Shown one piece after another: positions 17,044 to 26,324 of a stretch of DNA of 64,000 bases. Source of the DNA: JBJHDF01 sp050486405 (lineage in GTDB: Bacteria; Pseudomonadota; Gammaproteobacteria; Pseudomonadales; Cellvibrionaceae). Location: contig JBJHDF010000019.1 in the NCBI GenBank assembly GCA_050486405.1, forward strand, positions 1 to 64,000. The letters are read 5' to 3'. The notes beneath the pieces are model-generated. The model had not been told where the DNA came from. It searched no databases and was given only the letters and a program-made list of their open reading frames with translations. Within the stretch, counting starts at the first letter, position 1; each line of letters begins with the position of its first letter. Made by a program: the position numbers and the translations under genes.

Positions 17044-18881
17044 TGGACTTTGCGAGCCTGCAGGACTTCCACTTTCTGCGCCCCCTCTGGTTGCTGGGGT
17101 TGCTGCCGGTGCTGGCGCTGTTTCTGGGCCTGTGGCGCCTGCGCGCCCGCCCCCGGGACTGGCAGGCGCTGATCGACGCCGACCTGCTGCCCTTTCTTAC
17201 CGACAACCCAGGCGGCCGCCGGCGCCACCGCTGGCCCCTCTGGGGCCTGCTGGGCGCCTGGATACTGGCGTGTCTGGCCCTGGCCGGCCCCACCTGGGAA
17301 CAGCGCCCCGTGCCGGTGCTGCAGAGCGAACAGGCCCTGGCGCTGTTGCTGGACCTGGGGCCCAGCATGCGCGCCGCGGACGTCAATCCCTCCCGCCTGG
17401 TGCGGGCGCGCATGAAAGTCAACGACGCCCTGCGCCAGCGCCAGGAGGGCGTGGCAGCCCTGGTGGCCTACGGCGGAGACGCCCATGTGGTCAGCCCCTT
17501 TACCGACGACAGCAACACCATCGTCAACCTGCTCAACGTGCTGGAACCGGAGCTGATGCCCCTGCCCGGCAGCGCCGCCGACCGGGCGGTGCAGGAAGCG
17601 GTAAACCTGTTCCGCAACGCCGGCATTCCCGAAGGAGAGATACTGCTGGTTACCGACGGCGTGAGTGCCGAGGCGCGTCGCGGCATCGAACGCGCCCTGT
17701 CCGGCAACCGCTACCGCCTGTCCATCCTCGGTGTGGGCACACCCGAGGGCGCCCCCTTTCCCGGTCAACAGGGTTTTGTGCGCGACAACCAGGGCCAGGT
17801 GCTGATCGCCCGGCTGCAGGAGGAACCGCTGCGGGAACTGGCCCGCCGGCACGGCGGGCGCTACCACCGCGTCACCGCCGACAACAGTGATCTGGAATGG
17901 CTTACCACCCAGGCTGCTGACAGGGCGGAAGGTTTTGCCCGCCAGCTTGAGCGGGAGTTCGACCAGTGGCTGGACCGGGGCCACTGGCTGCTGCTGTTGC
18001 TGCTGCCGTTGCTGCTCTGGTGTTTCCGCCGGGGCACCCTGGCAGCGCTGCTGTTTGCCCCGCTGTTGCTGCTCGGGCAGGGCCCCGGCGCCCAGGCCAG
18101 CCCCTGGCTGACACCCGATCAGCAGGGCCAGCGCCTGCTGCAGGACAACCCGGAAGCCGCCGCCGATACCTTTGCTCACCCGGAATGGCGGGGCACTGCC
18201 CGCTACCGCGCCGGTGACTACGCCGGTGCCGTGGAAAGTTTTGCGCAATCGGACAGTGCCCGCGCCCACTACAATCGCGGCAACGCCCTCGCCCGCCTGG
18301 GCGAGCTGCAAGCGGCCCTGGACGCCTACGACCAGGCGCTGGCCCGACAACCCGACCACGAGGACGCCGCCGCCAATCGCCGTCTTATCGAACAGTTAAA
18401 GGAACAACAGCAAGAGCAACAGGATGGCCAGGGCGACTCGCAACCGCAGCCCGATGATGGCGAGCAGCAGGAGAACGGCGAACCCGGTCAGAATGATCAG
18501 ACAGAGGGCGATGACAGCCGGGACGATTCCCGCCGTGACGGCCGCGACGAGGATTTCGATTCAGGCGCGGACGACGATGCGGCGGAGGAAGAACAGTCCG
18601 AAGACGATACAGCCGACCAGGCCGACGCCGCAGACGAACAAATGGAAGATCCCGCCACCGCCGAACAACCCGCTCAACCCGAAGACGGCGACGCGGAGGA
18701 CGCGCAACCGCAACCCCTGGCGGTGGATTTCACCGACGAGGAGCGCCAGGAGCTGGAACAGTGGCTGCGGCGCATTCCCGATGACCCGGGCGGCCTGCTG
18801 CGGCGCAAGTTCCAGTACGAACACCAGCAGCGGGCACCGGAGCGCCGGCAGCAACAGTGGCAGGAGCGGTTCCATGAATAA
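17043..18881 (+). CDS. VWA and TPR protein, BatB/BatC fusion type
   Basis: A 612-residue protein with N-terminal membrane helices (about 15-30 and 66-82), a VWA domain (about 97-270), a membrane helix pair (about 317-350), then a TPR unit (YNRGNALARLGELQAALDAY at about 415-434). A long acidic Gln/Asp/Glu tail follows, ending in a conserved DDPGGLLRRKF box. This is the fused BatB-BatC form. The MIDAS motif reads DLGPS at 104-108 rather than DxSxS, so the first metal-ligating Ser is Gly. The ATG overlaps the BatA stop, and its own stop overlaps the BatD start by 8 bp. Confidence 0.9.
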   Translation: MDFASLQDFHFLRPLWLLGLLPVLALFLGLWRLRARPRDWQALIDADLLPFLTDNPGGRRRHRWPLWGLLGAWILACLALAGPTWEQRPVPVLQSEQALALLLDLGPSMRAADVNPSRLVRARMKVNDALRQRQEGVAALVAYGGDAHVVSPFTDDSNTIVNLLNVLEPELMPLPGSAADRAVQEAVNLFRNAGIPEGEILLVTDGVSAEARRGIERALSGNRYRLSILGVGTPEGAPFPGQQGFVRDNQGQVLIARLQEEPLRELARRHGGRYHRVTADNSDLEWLTTQAADRAEGFARQLEREFDQWLDRGHWLLLLLLPLLLWCFRRGTLAALLFAPLLLLGQGPGAQASPWLTPDQQGQRLLQDNPEAAADTFAHPEWRGTARYRAGDYAGAVESFAQSDSARAHYNRGNALARLGELQAALDAYDQALARQPDHEDAAANRRLIEQLKEQQQEQQDGQGDSQPQPDDGEQQENGEPGQNDQTEGDDSRDDSRRDGRDEDFDSGADDDAAEEEQSEDDTADQADAADEQMEDPATAEQPAQPEDGDAEDAQPQPLAVDFTDEERQELEQWLRRIPDDPGGLLRRKFQYEHQQRAPERRQQQWQERFHE

Positions 18882-20631
18882 CGCGAATCCGGAGAATCAC
18901 GGTACGGCCATGCAAACCTCGACAGCACACTTTCGATTCTGGCGCGCAGCCACAATTTTGTTGTTCCTGACCGTTATGACGGCAACCCTGGCGCCCAGGG
19001 CACTGGCCAACACCTTCAACGCCGCCGTGGATCGCAACACCATTTCCGAGCAGGACACCCTGACCCTGACCCTGCGCTACGCCGGTCAGACCCAGGCTTC
19101 ACCCGACTTCGACCCGCTGCTGGATGACTTCGACATTCTCAGTCGCAGCAGCGGTAGCCAGATGCGCGTCATCAACAACCGCATGGAATCCTGGACCGAA
19201 TGGCGTCTGGTGCTCTACCCCCGTCGCACCGGCGAATTGCGTATTCCGCCGCTGACACTGGGCAGCGAAACCAGCAACCCGGTCGTGGTGCAGGTGAACC
19301 CCGCCAGCCGCGGAGCAACTGCACCGGATCGCGATTTTTACGTGGAACTGGAACTTGACGCGGACAATCCCTATATCCAGCAACAGGTACTGATGACCGT
19401 GCGTCTCGTCACCCGGGTCAATATCAGCGGCATCGATATGGGAACCCCGGAGCTGAACAACGCCCTGGTACTGCCCCTGGGCGAAAACCGCTTCCACCGG
19501 GAGATCGACAACGTCACCCACGGTGTGGTGGAATTTGTCTACGCAATCTACCCCCAACGCAGCGGCGAGTTGACGATTCCGCCCATCACCCTGGATTTGC
19601 AGGTGGGTCGGGGACAGCGGGATTTATGGGGCAACCTCTACGGCGCCCGCAGCAGTCTGCAGCGACTGCGCACCCAGGAAAAAACCCTGCGGGTGCGACC
19701 CGTTCCCCGCGACTTTGCCGGCGACCATTGGCTGCCGGCACACAGCCTGGAGTTGACGGAAAACTGGAGCGGCAGCCTGGACAATCTGTCGGTGGGCGAA
19801 CCCTTTACCCGCACCGTTACCCTGCGCGCCGACGGTCTGACACTGGGGCAACTGCCACCCTTGCCACTGGCCACGCCGGAGGGCGTTACCGGCTACCCGG
19901 ACCAACCGCAAACGGACGAACAGCGCAGCGAATCCGGCAGTCGCAGTGTGCGCATCGAAACCCTGGCCATGGTGGCCAATCGCGACGGACGCATCGAACT
20001 GCCAGAGGTTCAGGTGCATTGGTGGGACGTAAAAGCCGACGAACCCCGAGTGGCCACCCTGCCCGCGCGCACGCTGCGGGTAGGGGCAGTAGCCGGTGCC
20101 CAGGCGGCAACCACCGATCGCCGCGACGCCCTGCCCCTGCAGACGCAACTGCCCGGCACCGCCCCGGCAACCGCGCACCCCATGGTCTGGTGGTGGCTGG
20201 CGGGTTATCCGCTGTTGCTGGCTGTCCTGTTGTGGCTGGCGGCGGGCTACTGGCGCCAGCGGGCGGAACTCAGGGCCATTGCCGATCTCTACCGGGAAGA
20301 ACGCAGTGAGCAGCGCCAGCGCGAGGCACACAACTGGAATTCAATCCGCAAAACCGCCGGAGAAAAAAATCTGCCCGCACTGCGACAGGCACTGATCGGC
20401 TGGGGGCAAAATCACCGGGACAACGAAAACCTGCGCAGCCTCGACGATCTGGCGCGAAAGACCGACGATGCGGAGCTGCAACAGCAGTTGCGCGCTCTGG
20501 ACAAGGCGCTCTACGGCAGCGACAGTACGGGCCTGGATCTGGACGTTTTGCTCAGGAGCGTCGACAAACTGCGTACCCGCAAGCGCAAGGAGGCGCGGGA
20601 GCAAAACTCCCTGCAGCCGCTGTACGGCTAA
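18874..20631 (+). CDS. BatD family protein (oxygen-tolerance cluster)
   Basis: A 585-residue exported BatD-like protein, last gene of the MoxR-Bat operon. A signal peptide ends near ALA-NTFNAAVD (about residue 43). Beta-rich extracytoplasmic Ig-like segments fill residues 44-420, with repeated RSGELTIPP/RTGELRIPP motifs. A transmembrane helix at about 436-460 precedes a cytoplasmic tail. The ATG at 18874 has AGGAG ten bases upstream; ATG 18910 (MQTSTAHF) is an alternative that places the signal peptide nearer the N-terminus. The family is implicated in aerotolerance or envelope stress, but its mechanism is unresolved. Confidence 0.88.
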   Translation: MNNANPENHGTAMQTSTAHFRFWRAATILLFLTVMTATLAPRALANTFNAAVDRNTISEQDTLTLTLRYAGQTQASPDFDPLLDDFDILSRSSGSQMRVINNRMESWTEWRLVLYPRRTGELRIPPLTLGSETSNPVVVQVNPASRGATAPDRDFYVELELDADNPYIQQQVLMTVRLVTRVNISGIDMGTPELNNALVLPLGENRFHREIDNVTHGVVEFVYAIYPQRSGELTIPPITLDLQVGRGQRDLWGNLYGARSSLQRLRTQEKTLRVRPVPRDFAGDHWLPAHSLELTENWSGSLDNLSVGEPFTRTVTLRADGLTLGQLPPLPLATPEGVTGYPDQPQTDEQRSESGSRSVRIETLAMVANRDGRIELPEVQVHWWDVKADEPRVATLPARTLRVGAVAGAQAATTDRRDALPLQTQLPGTAPATAHPMVWWWLAGYPLLLAVLLWLAAGYWRQRAELRAIADLYREERSEQRQREAHNWNSIRKTAGEKNLPALRQALIGWGQNHRDNENLRSLDDLARKTDDAELQQQLRALDKALYGSDSTGLDLDVLLRSVDKLRTRKRKEAREQNSLQPLYG

Positions 20632-20641
20632 GAGTAAGTGG

Positions 20642-21127
20642 TCAGAACCGATAACCAACATTGAACCAGGTACCGGTGCGCCAGCCACCACTGAAGGTGG
20701 TGTCGCCCTCGTGCACCTTGCCGGCCCCAGCGCTGCCGCCCAGCACCCAACCGCGACGAGCGAAACCGCCAAAGTGGAATTGATAGTGCAGTACCGGCCC
20801 CACCACATTCCGGGCTTCCTGCCGATCCTCAAAGATATAGGTTCTGGTGAGCACACCCAGTGTGCTCAGACTCAGACCAAGGGAATGCCTTGAGTCCATA
20901 ATTTGGTGATCAAAACCTACTCCGAAACCCGGGCGGGCACCATGCTCTGTGCTGTAATACATCAAGCCCAGGCTACCGTAGATGCTGATACTATCCCGCG
21001 TAACGCTGTATTTACCACCCAGCCCACCGTAGGGCATACCCAACCCCAACGACAGGTTTTGATGAATTTCAGCGCGGGCTGGAAGCGCACACAACAACAA
21101 AAGAGCGAATACCATTCGACCTTGCAT
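20642..21127 (-). CDS. Small exported beta-barrel-like protein of unknown function
   Basis: A 161-residue protein with a clear signal peptide (cleavage after ALPARA, about residue 19). The mature part has alternating polar and aromatic strands and ends in the C-terminal FNVGYRF, the terminal-Phe signature of outer-membrane barrels. Size suggests an eight-stranded barrel. No specific family is recognised. It faces the batD gene tail to tail (10 bp gap) and is preceded on its own strand by DUF6586. Confidence 0.6.
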   Translation of the reverse strand: MQGRMVFALLLLCALPARAEIHQNLSLGLGMPYGGLGGKYSVTRDSISIYGSLGLMYYSTEHGARPGFGVGFDHQIMDSRHSLGLSLSTLGVLTRTYIFEDRQEARNVVGPVLHYQFHFGGFARRGWVLGGSAGAGKVHEGDTTFSGGWRTGTWFNVGYRF

Positions 21128-21161
21128 AAACTACTCCTTTTCCCATACCAATAAAACCGAG

Positions 21162-21677
21162 CTAATATTCAACACTACTTTCCCGCTGCCGGGCGATCAA
21201 TTGATTGAATTCCGTGTACCATTCCCGCAACCGTCCAGCAGTAATCACCGGATCCGATGCAACGGGCTTGTCCAGATCCACCAGCGCGATACGCCCGACG
21301 CTGGCGGGCGAGGGCTCGCCGGGCAACTGCCAACAGGCCTGATAGCAACCCTGCAGTTGCGCCAGCCAGGAATTGCTGTCGCGGCTGAGATTTTTCAGCT
21401 CGGTGGCTTCGTTGGGGGTTTTGCCCAGGGCGGCCAGCGCGGACAAAAGATCGTCCTCGCTGTTGATGGATGCCACGGCGGGCACCATATAGCCTTCCGC
21501 CAGTTCACGCAAATAGTGGCGATAGGCGCACAGCAGATGGAAGGCTGTGGCGTCGAGCAGTGCCTGCGCATCGAGACGCTGCCGGGCATTGCCCGGCTCA
21601 CCCAGGACGTCGACCGCCGCCATCAGCGAACGGGCGTAAGCCAGTTTCTGGTTGACCAGGGAAATGCTGTTGGGCAT
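21162..21677 (-). CDS. DUF6586 family protein
   Basis: A 171-residue soluble helical protein (NQKLAYARSLMAAVD at the N-terminus, REWYTEFNQLIARQ near the C-terminus) matching the small protein found immediately downstream of topA in Pseudomonas and relatives. It starts 15 bp after the topA stop on the same strand, so it is probably co-transcribed. Its function is unknown; the persistent topA linkage is the only clue. Confidence 0.75.
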   Translation of the reverse strand: MPNSISLVNQKLAYARSLMAAVDVLGEPGNARQRLDAQALLDATAFHLLCAYRHYLRELAEGYMVPAVASINSEDDLLSALAALGKTPNEATELKNLSRDSNSWLAQLQGCYQACWQLPGEPSPASVGRIALVDLDKPVASDPVITAGRLREWYTEFNQLIARQRESSVEY

Positions 21678-21692
21678 GGTAGTTTCTCCAGT

Positions 21693-24311
21693 CTAGCTGG
21701 CCACCCACTTGCCCTGCCTGTAAAACGCCTTCCAGCCCGTAGCCTTGCCGTCGACTTCCGACTGCACATACTGCTCCTTGGTCTTGCGGCTGTAGCGCAC
21801 CAGGGTCTTGTTGCCGTCCGGGTCCTGAGTGGGTGCGGAAAACAGAAAGCTGTACTTGGGGTCTATCTCGTTTTTGTGCGGCAGCAGTTCTTCCACCAGC
21901 GGCGCCCGGGTTTCGCGATTTTTCGGAAACTGACTGGCGGCGAGAAACAGGCCCGAAGCACCATCGCGCAACACATAGTGATCGTCCACCTTCTGGCAGC
22001 GCAGTTCCGGCATGGGCACCGGGTCCATTTTTGGCGGTGCCGCCTCGCCGCTTTTCAACAGTTTGCGGGTGTTTTTGCACTCGGTGTTGGTGCAACCGAA
22101 GTACTTGCCGAAACGGCCGGTCTTCAGCTGCATTTCGCTGCCGCACTTGTCGCACTCCAGGGTAGGTCCCTCGTACCCCTTGAGCTTGAAACTGCCCTCT
22201 TCGATTTCATAGCCGGGACAGTCCGGGTTGTTGCCACAGATGTGCAGTTTGCGTTTTTCGTCCAGCAGGTAGCTGTCCATGGCGGTGTTGCAGAGTTTGC
22301 AGCGGCGCTTGGCGCGCAGCTGACGGCTTTCGGCCTCTTCATCGGCCTCGGCGTCCACGGCTTCGTCGCCGGGCACCAGATTCATGGTGTTCTTGCAGCG
22401 CTCCTTGGGCGGCAGGGCGTAACCGGAGCAGCCGAGAAACACACCTGTGCTGCCGGTGCGAATCTGCATGGGTCGACCGCACTTGTCGCAGCTGACCTCG
22501 GTGTTGGTGGGATCGTTGGCGCGCATGCCGCCTTTCTGGCTGCGGGCCTTTTCCAGTTTCCTGACAAAATCGGCGTAGAACTCGTCGAGCAGTTGCCGCC
22601 AGTTTTTGCCACCTTCGGCCACAGTGTCCAGCGCCTGCTCCATATTGGCGGTAAAACCGTAGTCCATCAGATCATCAAAACTTTCCACCAGTCGCTCAGT
22701 GACGATATCGCCCATTTTTTCCGCGTAGAAGCGCTTGTTTTCCAGGCGCACATAACCGCGGTCCTGAATGGTGGAAATGATGGATGCGTAGGTAGAGGGA
22801 CGACCAATACCGCGTTTTTCCAGCTCCTTGACCAGCGCCGCTTCGCTGTAGCGGGCCGGCGGCTTGGTGAAGTGCTGCGCCGGATCCAGTTTGATCAGCG
22901 GCAGGACTTCGTCCACCTTGATATCCGGCAATACCCGGTCTTCGTCTTTCTTTGCCGGTTGCGGCAACACCTTCATAAAACCGTCGAAGCGAATCACGCG
23001 GCCGCGGGTGCGCAGTTCAAAATCACCGGCCTCCACCACTATGGAGGTACTGGTAAATTCCGCCGGACTCATCTGGCAGGCCACAAACTGTTGCCAGATA
23101 AGCGTATACAGACGCTCGGCGTCGCGCTCCATGCCCTTGAGGTGATTGGGCTTGACCGCCACGTCAGAGGGACGGATGGCCTCGTGCGCTTCCTGGGCGC
23201 CTTCCTTGCTGGAATAGACCACCGGCTGTTTGGGCAGATAGCGTTTGCCGTAGGCCTGCTCGATGTGATCGCGCACGCTGGCCACCGCTTCCTGACTCAG
23301 GTTGGTGGAGTCGGTACGCATGTAAGTGATGTAACCCGCCTCGTACAGACGCTGAGCCATCATCATGGTTTTCTTCACACCAAAACCCAGGCGCGTACTG
23401 GCGGCCTGTTGCAGGGTAGAGGTGATAAAGGGCGCCGGCGGTTTAGAGTTGGTGGGTTTGTCCTCGCGACTGACCACCTGGTAGTTGGCGTCCTGCAGCG
23501 CCTTGACCGCGGCCATGGCCTCGGCTTCGTTCACCGGGCGGAAATTGTTGCCGCCCTGCTTTTTTACGTCGAAGCGTACTTCCTCGCCCTGACGGGCCTT
23601 GAGGTCGGCGCCGATGGTCCAGTACTCCTCCGGCACAAAGGCGCGGATTTCCCGCTCCCGCTCCACCACCAGGCGCACCGCCACCGACTGCACGCGACCG
23701 GCGGAGAGACCGCGGGCAATTTTTTCCCACAGCAGCGGCGACACCATGTAACCCACCACCCGGTCGAGAAAGCGCCGGGCCTGTTGGGCATTGACGCGGT
23801 TTTCGTCGATGCCGCCGGGATTTTTGAAGGCGTTCTGGATGGCGGTTTTGGTAATCTCGTTGAACACCACGCGGCGATAGCGCTGCTCGTCGCCACCGAT
23901 GGCCTCGCGCAGATGCCAGGCAATGGCCTCCCCTTCGCGATCCAGGTCCGTCGCCAGGTAAACCGTATCGGCCCGGGCCGCCAGTTTGCGCAGTTCGTCC
24001 ACCACCTTTTCCTTGCCCGGCAGAATTTCGTACTGGGCCTGCCAGCCGTTGTCCGGGTCTATGCCCATGCGGTTGATCAGTTGCTCGCGGCCTTTCTTTT
24101 CCTTGTGTTTGGCCTTGGCCTCCGGCGACATCTTGCGGGTCAGCGCCGCCTGGCGGGCGCGCTCCTTGGGGTCCACCGGTTTGCTGCCACCGCTGGTGGG
24201 CAGATCGCGAATATGGCCGACGCTGGACTTGACCACAAAGTCGTTGCCCAGGTACTTGTTGATGGTTTTCGCTTTGGCCGGCGACTCGACGATGACCAGG
24301 GATTTGCCCAT
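21693..24311 (-). CDS. topA: DNA topoisomerase I (type IA)
   Basis: An 872-residue type IA topoisomerase that relaxes negatively supercoiled DNA. The Toprim domain opens with VIVESPAKAKT (Glu9) and contains ATDLDREGEAIAW near residue 118. The strand-cleaving tyrosine is Tyr330 in GYITYMRTDSTN, equivalent to E. coli Tyr319. The C-terminal third carries three zinc-finger modules (CDKCGRPM, CKLCNTAM with CGNNPDC, and CDKCGSEM with CTNTEC), then a further Topo_Zn-Rpt tail. A good promoter lies about 70-95 bp upstream. Confidence 0.97.
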   Translation of the reverse strand: MGKSLVIVESPAKAKTINKYLGNDFVVKSSVGHIRDLPTSGGSKPVDPKERARQAALTRKMSPEAKAKHKEKKGREQLINRMGIDPDNGWQAQYEILPGKEKVVDELRKLAARADTVYLATDLDREGEAIAWHLREAIGGDEQRYRRVVFNEITKTAIQNAFKNPGGIDENRVNAQQARRFLDRVVGYMVSPLLWEKIARGLSAGRVQSVAVRLVVEREREIRAFVPEEYWTIGADLKARQGEEVRFDVKKQGGNNFRPVNEAEAMAAVKALQDANYQVVSREDKPTNSKPPAPFITSTLQQAASTRLGFGVKKTMMMAQRLYEAGYITYMRTDSTNLSQEAVASVRDHIEQAYGKRYLPKQPVVYSSKEGAQEAHEAIRPSDVAVKPNHLKGMERDAERLYTLIWQQFVACQMSPAEFTSTSIVVEAGDFELRTRGRVIRFDGFMKVLPQPAKKDEDRVLPDIKVDEVLPLIKLDPAQHFTKPPARYSEAALVKELEKRGIGRPSTYASIISTIQDRGYVRLENKRFYAEKMGDIVTERLVESFDDLMDYGFTANMEQALDTVAEGGKNWRQLLDEFYADFVRKLEKARSQKGGMRANDPTNTEVSCDKCGRPMQIRTGSTGVFLGCSGYALPPKERCKNTMNLVPGDEAVDAEADEEAESRQLRAKRRCKLCNTAMDSYLLDEKRKLHICGNNPDCPGYEIEEGSFKLKGYEGPTLECDKCGSEMQLKTGRFGKYFGCTNTECKNTRKLLKSGEAAPPKMDPVPMPELRCQKVDDHYVLRDGASGLFLAASQFPKNRETRAPLVEELLPHKNEIDPKYSFLFSAPTQDPDGNKTLVRYSRKTKEQYVQSEVDGKATGWKAFYRQGKWVAS

Positions 24312-24627
24312 AGCGTTGACTGCTTCCGTTTCCGGTGAGTGGAGCCCCGGCCCGTTTCCCGGGGGTCAAGGTGCGCATATATAAGGGGTCAAAACCGCAG
24401 GGTCAAGCTATTGCTGCGCCTGCACCACCTCGCAAACGGTTGACAGGGGCAGCGCACAGCGGCTTCAATCAAGCTGGGATCAACATGAAGTTTCAATCCT
24501 ATCTATCTGTTTTTTATAGAATTGTCGGTATGGCACACTAAAGATTGTGGCGTCCCGGCCGACACCGTGAAACGGGACTGGAAAAAATTTCCCCTCCAGA
24601 CCACCTTTGGGGTACCCGGGAGACATC
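24312..24627. other. Divergent control region between topA and a membrane-anchored unknown
   Basis: These 316 bases contain no gene. The topA-proximal part holds its candidate promoter and three GGGTCAA direct repeats (24363-24369, 24386-24392, 24400-24406). On the plus strand a TTGACA occurs at 24440-24445, with TTCAAT 18 bp downstream. A second AT-rich stretch around 24490-24520 (TTTCAA, then TATAGA 18 bp later) could serve the rightward gene. These plus-strand boxes are weaker than the topA one. Confidence 0.5.
24378..24406 (-). promoter_or_regulatory. Candidate sigma70 promoter of topA
   Basis: On the minus strand, TTGACC (24406-24401) and TATATA (24383-24378) are separated by exactly 17 bases, which would start transcription about 60 bases before the topA ATG. 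TTGACC matches five of six -35 consensus positions. The -35 box is itself part of one of three GGGTCAA repeats, so a repressor binding those repeats would block the promoter. Confidence 0.5.
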
Positions 24628-25323
24628 ATGAACGCCCTGTTGCTGCTGACGCTGCTCGCCCTGGCCGCTCTGGTTCTGGTGGCGGTGGCCAACAACGCCC
24701 AGCTCAGCCGGCGTCGCCAGCGCCTGGCCCTGGGACAGGCCTGGCAACGGATCACCGCCCTGGAAAAGGTACTGGAGTGCCTGGAGCAGACCCTGGGCAA
24801 TCCGGTGCCGGCCCGTGAGGTCAACGAGGAAATCATCTTTCAGTTACAGAAGATTCCGGAAACTCCGGGCAACAGCAAAAGCCTGCGCGGCGCCCTGCAG
24901 CAGGCTCGGGAAAGGGGTGTAGAACTGAGAAATTCCAGCGTGCATCTGCAGCGGGTCAACTACCTGCGCGACAACGACAATGACGTGTCACGGACGCAAG
25001 CCTTGCTGAAGCTGGCGGCCCAGGTGCTGCGCACCCGGCACCAGCGCAACCAGCTCAGTGCCGAAGCACTGGACAAGGCGCTGCAGGATCTGGACTGGGC
25101 CCTGCTGATGGTGTCCAGCCTGTCTCTGGTCAGTCGTGGCCAGCGCGCCCAGTCCCGGGGCAACCTGCTCTCCGCCAAGTCGTTTTACCGCCGCGCCCAC
25201 GAACTGGTGCAGCGCAGCCGCCACCCGGAACCCAGGCGGGACACGCTGCTGCGGGAACTGGAGGAACTGCTCAATGACAAGCGCGCCGCTCTGAGTCCGA
25301 ACCTGATGCCACCGCAAAATTAA
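24628..25323 (+). CDS. Membrane-anchored helical protein of unknown function
   Basis: A 231-residue protein with one N-terminal transmembrane helix (MNALLLLTLLALAALVLVAV) followed by a long helical, Arg/Gln/Leu-rich cytoplasmic part likely to form coiled coils. No catalytic motif is visible. A related protein of similar layout is known near topA in pseudomonads, but I cannot name a family. ATG 24628 is preferred over an in-frame TTG at 24607 because GGGAG precedes it and the hydrophobic helix starts at once. Its stop overlaps the convergent gene by 4 bp. Confidence 0.65.
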   Translation: MNALLLLTLLALAALVLVAVANNAQLSRRRQRLALGQAWQRITALEKVLECLEQTLGNPVPAREVNEEIIFQLQKIPETPGNSKSLRGALQQARERGVELRNSSVHLQRVNYLRDNDNDVSRTQALLKLAAQVLRTRHQRNQLSAEALDKALQDLDWALLMVSSLSLVSRGQRAQSRGNLLSAKSFYRRAHELVQRSRHPEPRRDTLLRELEELLNDKRAALSPNLMPPQN

Positions 25324-25811
25324 GCGGCGTTTTGGCCGGCCAGGGCCAGCAGGCACTGGTCTATCCGGGCCAACACTTCGTCTCCCCCGCGCTCGTTCCA
25401 GTAAACGTAGTGACCGCGCACCCCGGCACCCACTCCGGATACCGAGTCGGGCAGTTTCGGCAGCAGTTCGCCGAGCAGGTGCTGAACATCGTCTGGCGCC
25501 CGGGGGCCACGCCAGCACCAATGGCCGAGAAAGTGGGATGGGTGTTCGTAGGCGGCGCGCAACAACAGCCAGTGGTGGCTGTCCCCCTTGCGTCGGCCGG
25601 GCCGGCAATACACGGGGGTTGGTACGGGTTCCTCTGTGTCCGTGGCCAGGCGGGGCGGCGCTTCCAGGGTCAGGCGCAAACCCCGGCTGGCGGCCGCCTG
25701 ACGCAGCGCGGCCCGGTAGCGATCCCGGGGCAAGGGCTGCACCAGCAGCAGCGGGCCAGTCACCAGCGCTATCGCCAGTACCACGACCAGTACCATCAGC
25801 CAGTTGTCCAT
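25320..25811 (-). CDS. Short membrane-anchored protein of unknown function
   Basis: A 163-residue ORF with an N-terminal transmembrane helix (about residues 5-24, LMVLVVVLAIALVTGPLLLV) and a soluble C-terminal part containing RRKGDSHHWLLLRAAYEHP and VRGHYVYWNERGGDEVL. No known family is recognised. Codon use and the conserved-looking C-terminal tryptophan/tyrosine pattern suggest a real gene. It converges on and overlaps the preceding plus-strand gene by 4 bp, and is divergent from the universal stress gene 52 bp away. Confidence 0.55.
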   Translation of the reverse strand: MDNWLMVLVVVLAIALVTGPLLLVQPLPRDRYRAALRQAAASRGLRLTLEAPPRLATDTEEPVPTPVYCRPGRRKGDSHHWLLLRAAYEHPSHFLGHWCWRGPRAPDDVQHLLGELLPKLPDSVSGVGAGVRGHYVYWNERGGDEVLARIDQCLLALAGQNAA

Positions 25812-25863
25812 AGTATCTTTGCCCTTGTAGTATTATGAACTCACCATAATTGCAGGCGCTGCT

Positions 25864-26310
25864 ATGCCACTCTACCAACATATTCTTGTCGGCCTGGACC
25901 TCTCCGAGGAATCACCCCAGGTTATTGCCAAGGCGGCAGGGCTGGCCCAGGCCTGCGACGCCAGATTGAGCCTCGCCCATGTGATCGAGCCCCTGACTTT
26001 TGCCTACGGCGGTGACATGCCCGTGGACCTGTCCGAGGTGCAGGAACAACTGCAACTCAAGGCGGAACAGGAACTGCGCCGGCTGGCGGGGCTGGTGGAC
26101 TATCCCGTGCAGCAACAGCATGTACTGGTGGGCCAACCGGCGACCGAGCTGCAGTACCTGTCCAAGGAACTGGAAGCCGACCTGATTATCGTCGGCAGCC
26201 ACGGTCGCAAGGGTTTTGCCCTGCTGTTGGGCTCCACTTCCAACAGCGTTCTGCACGGCGCCATTTGCGATGTGCTGGCGGTGCGTGTCTCGGGATCAGA
26301 AGGCAGCTAG
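25864..26310 (+). CDS. Universal stress protein (UspA family)
   Basis: A 148-residue single-domain Usp. It begins YQHILVGLDLSEES and contains the ATP-binding pattern G-x2-G-x9-G-(S/T) in GSHGRKGFALLLGSTSNS, so it belongs to the nucleotide-binding subgroup. Length is typical. It stands alone between a divergent membrane gene and a dispersed repeat, so no specific partner is suggested. It probably acts as a cytoplasmic stress-survival protein. Confidence 0.9.
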   Translation: MPLYQHILVGLDLSEESPQVIAKAAGLAQACDARLSLAHVIEPLTFAYGGDMPVDLSEVQEQLQLKAEQELRRLAGLVDYPVQQQHVLVGQPATELQYLSKELEADLIIVGSHGRKGFALLLGSTSNSVLHGAICDVLAVRVSGSEGS

Positions 26311-26324
26311 GCGATCGCGTTTCG

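Noticed and set aside
21201..24338. 1045-codon plus-strand frame opposite DUF6586 and topA
   Set aside because: topA is certain on the minus strand; the plus frame is His/Gln/Gly-rich antisense with no domain signs.
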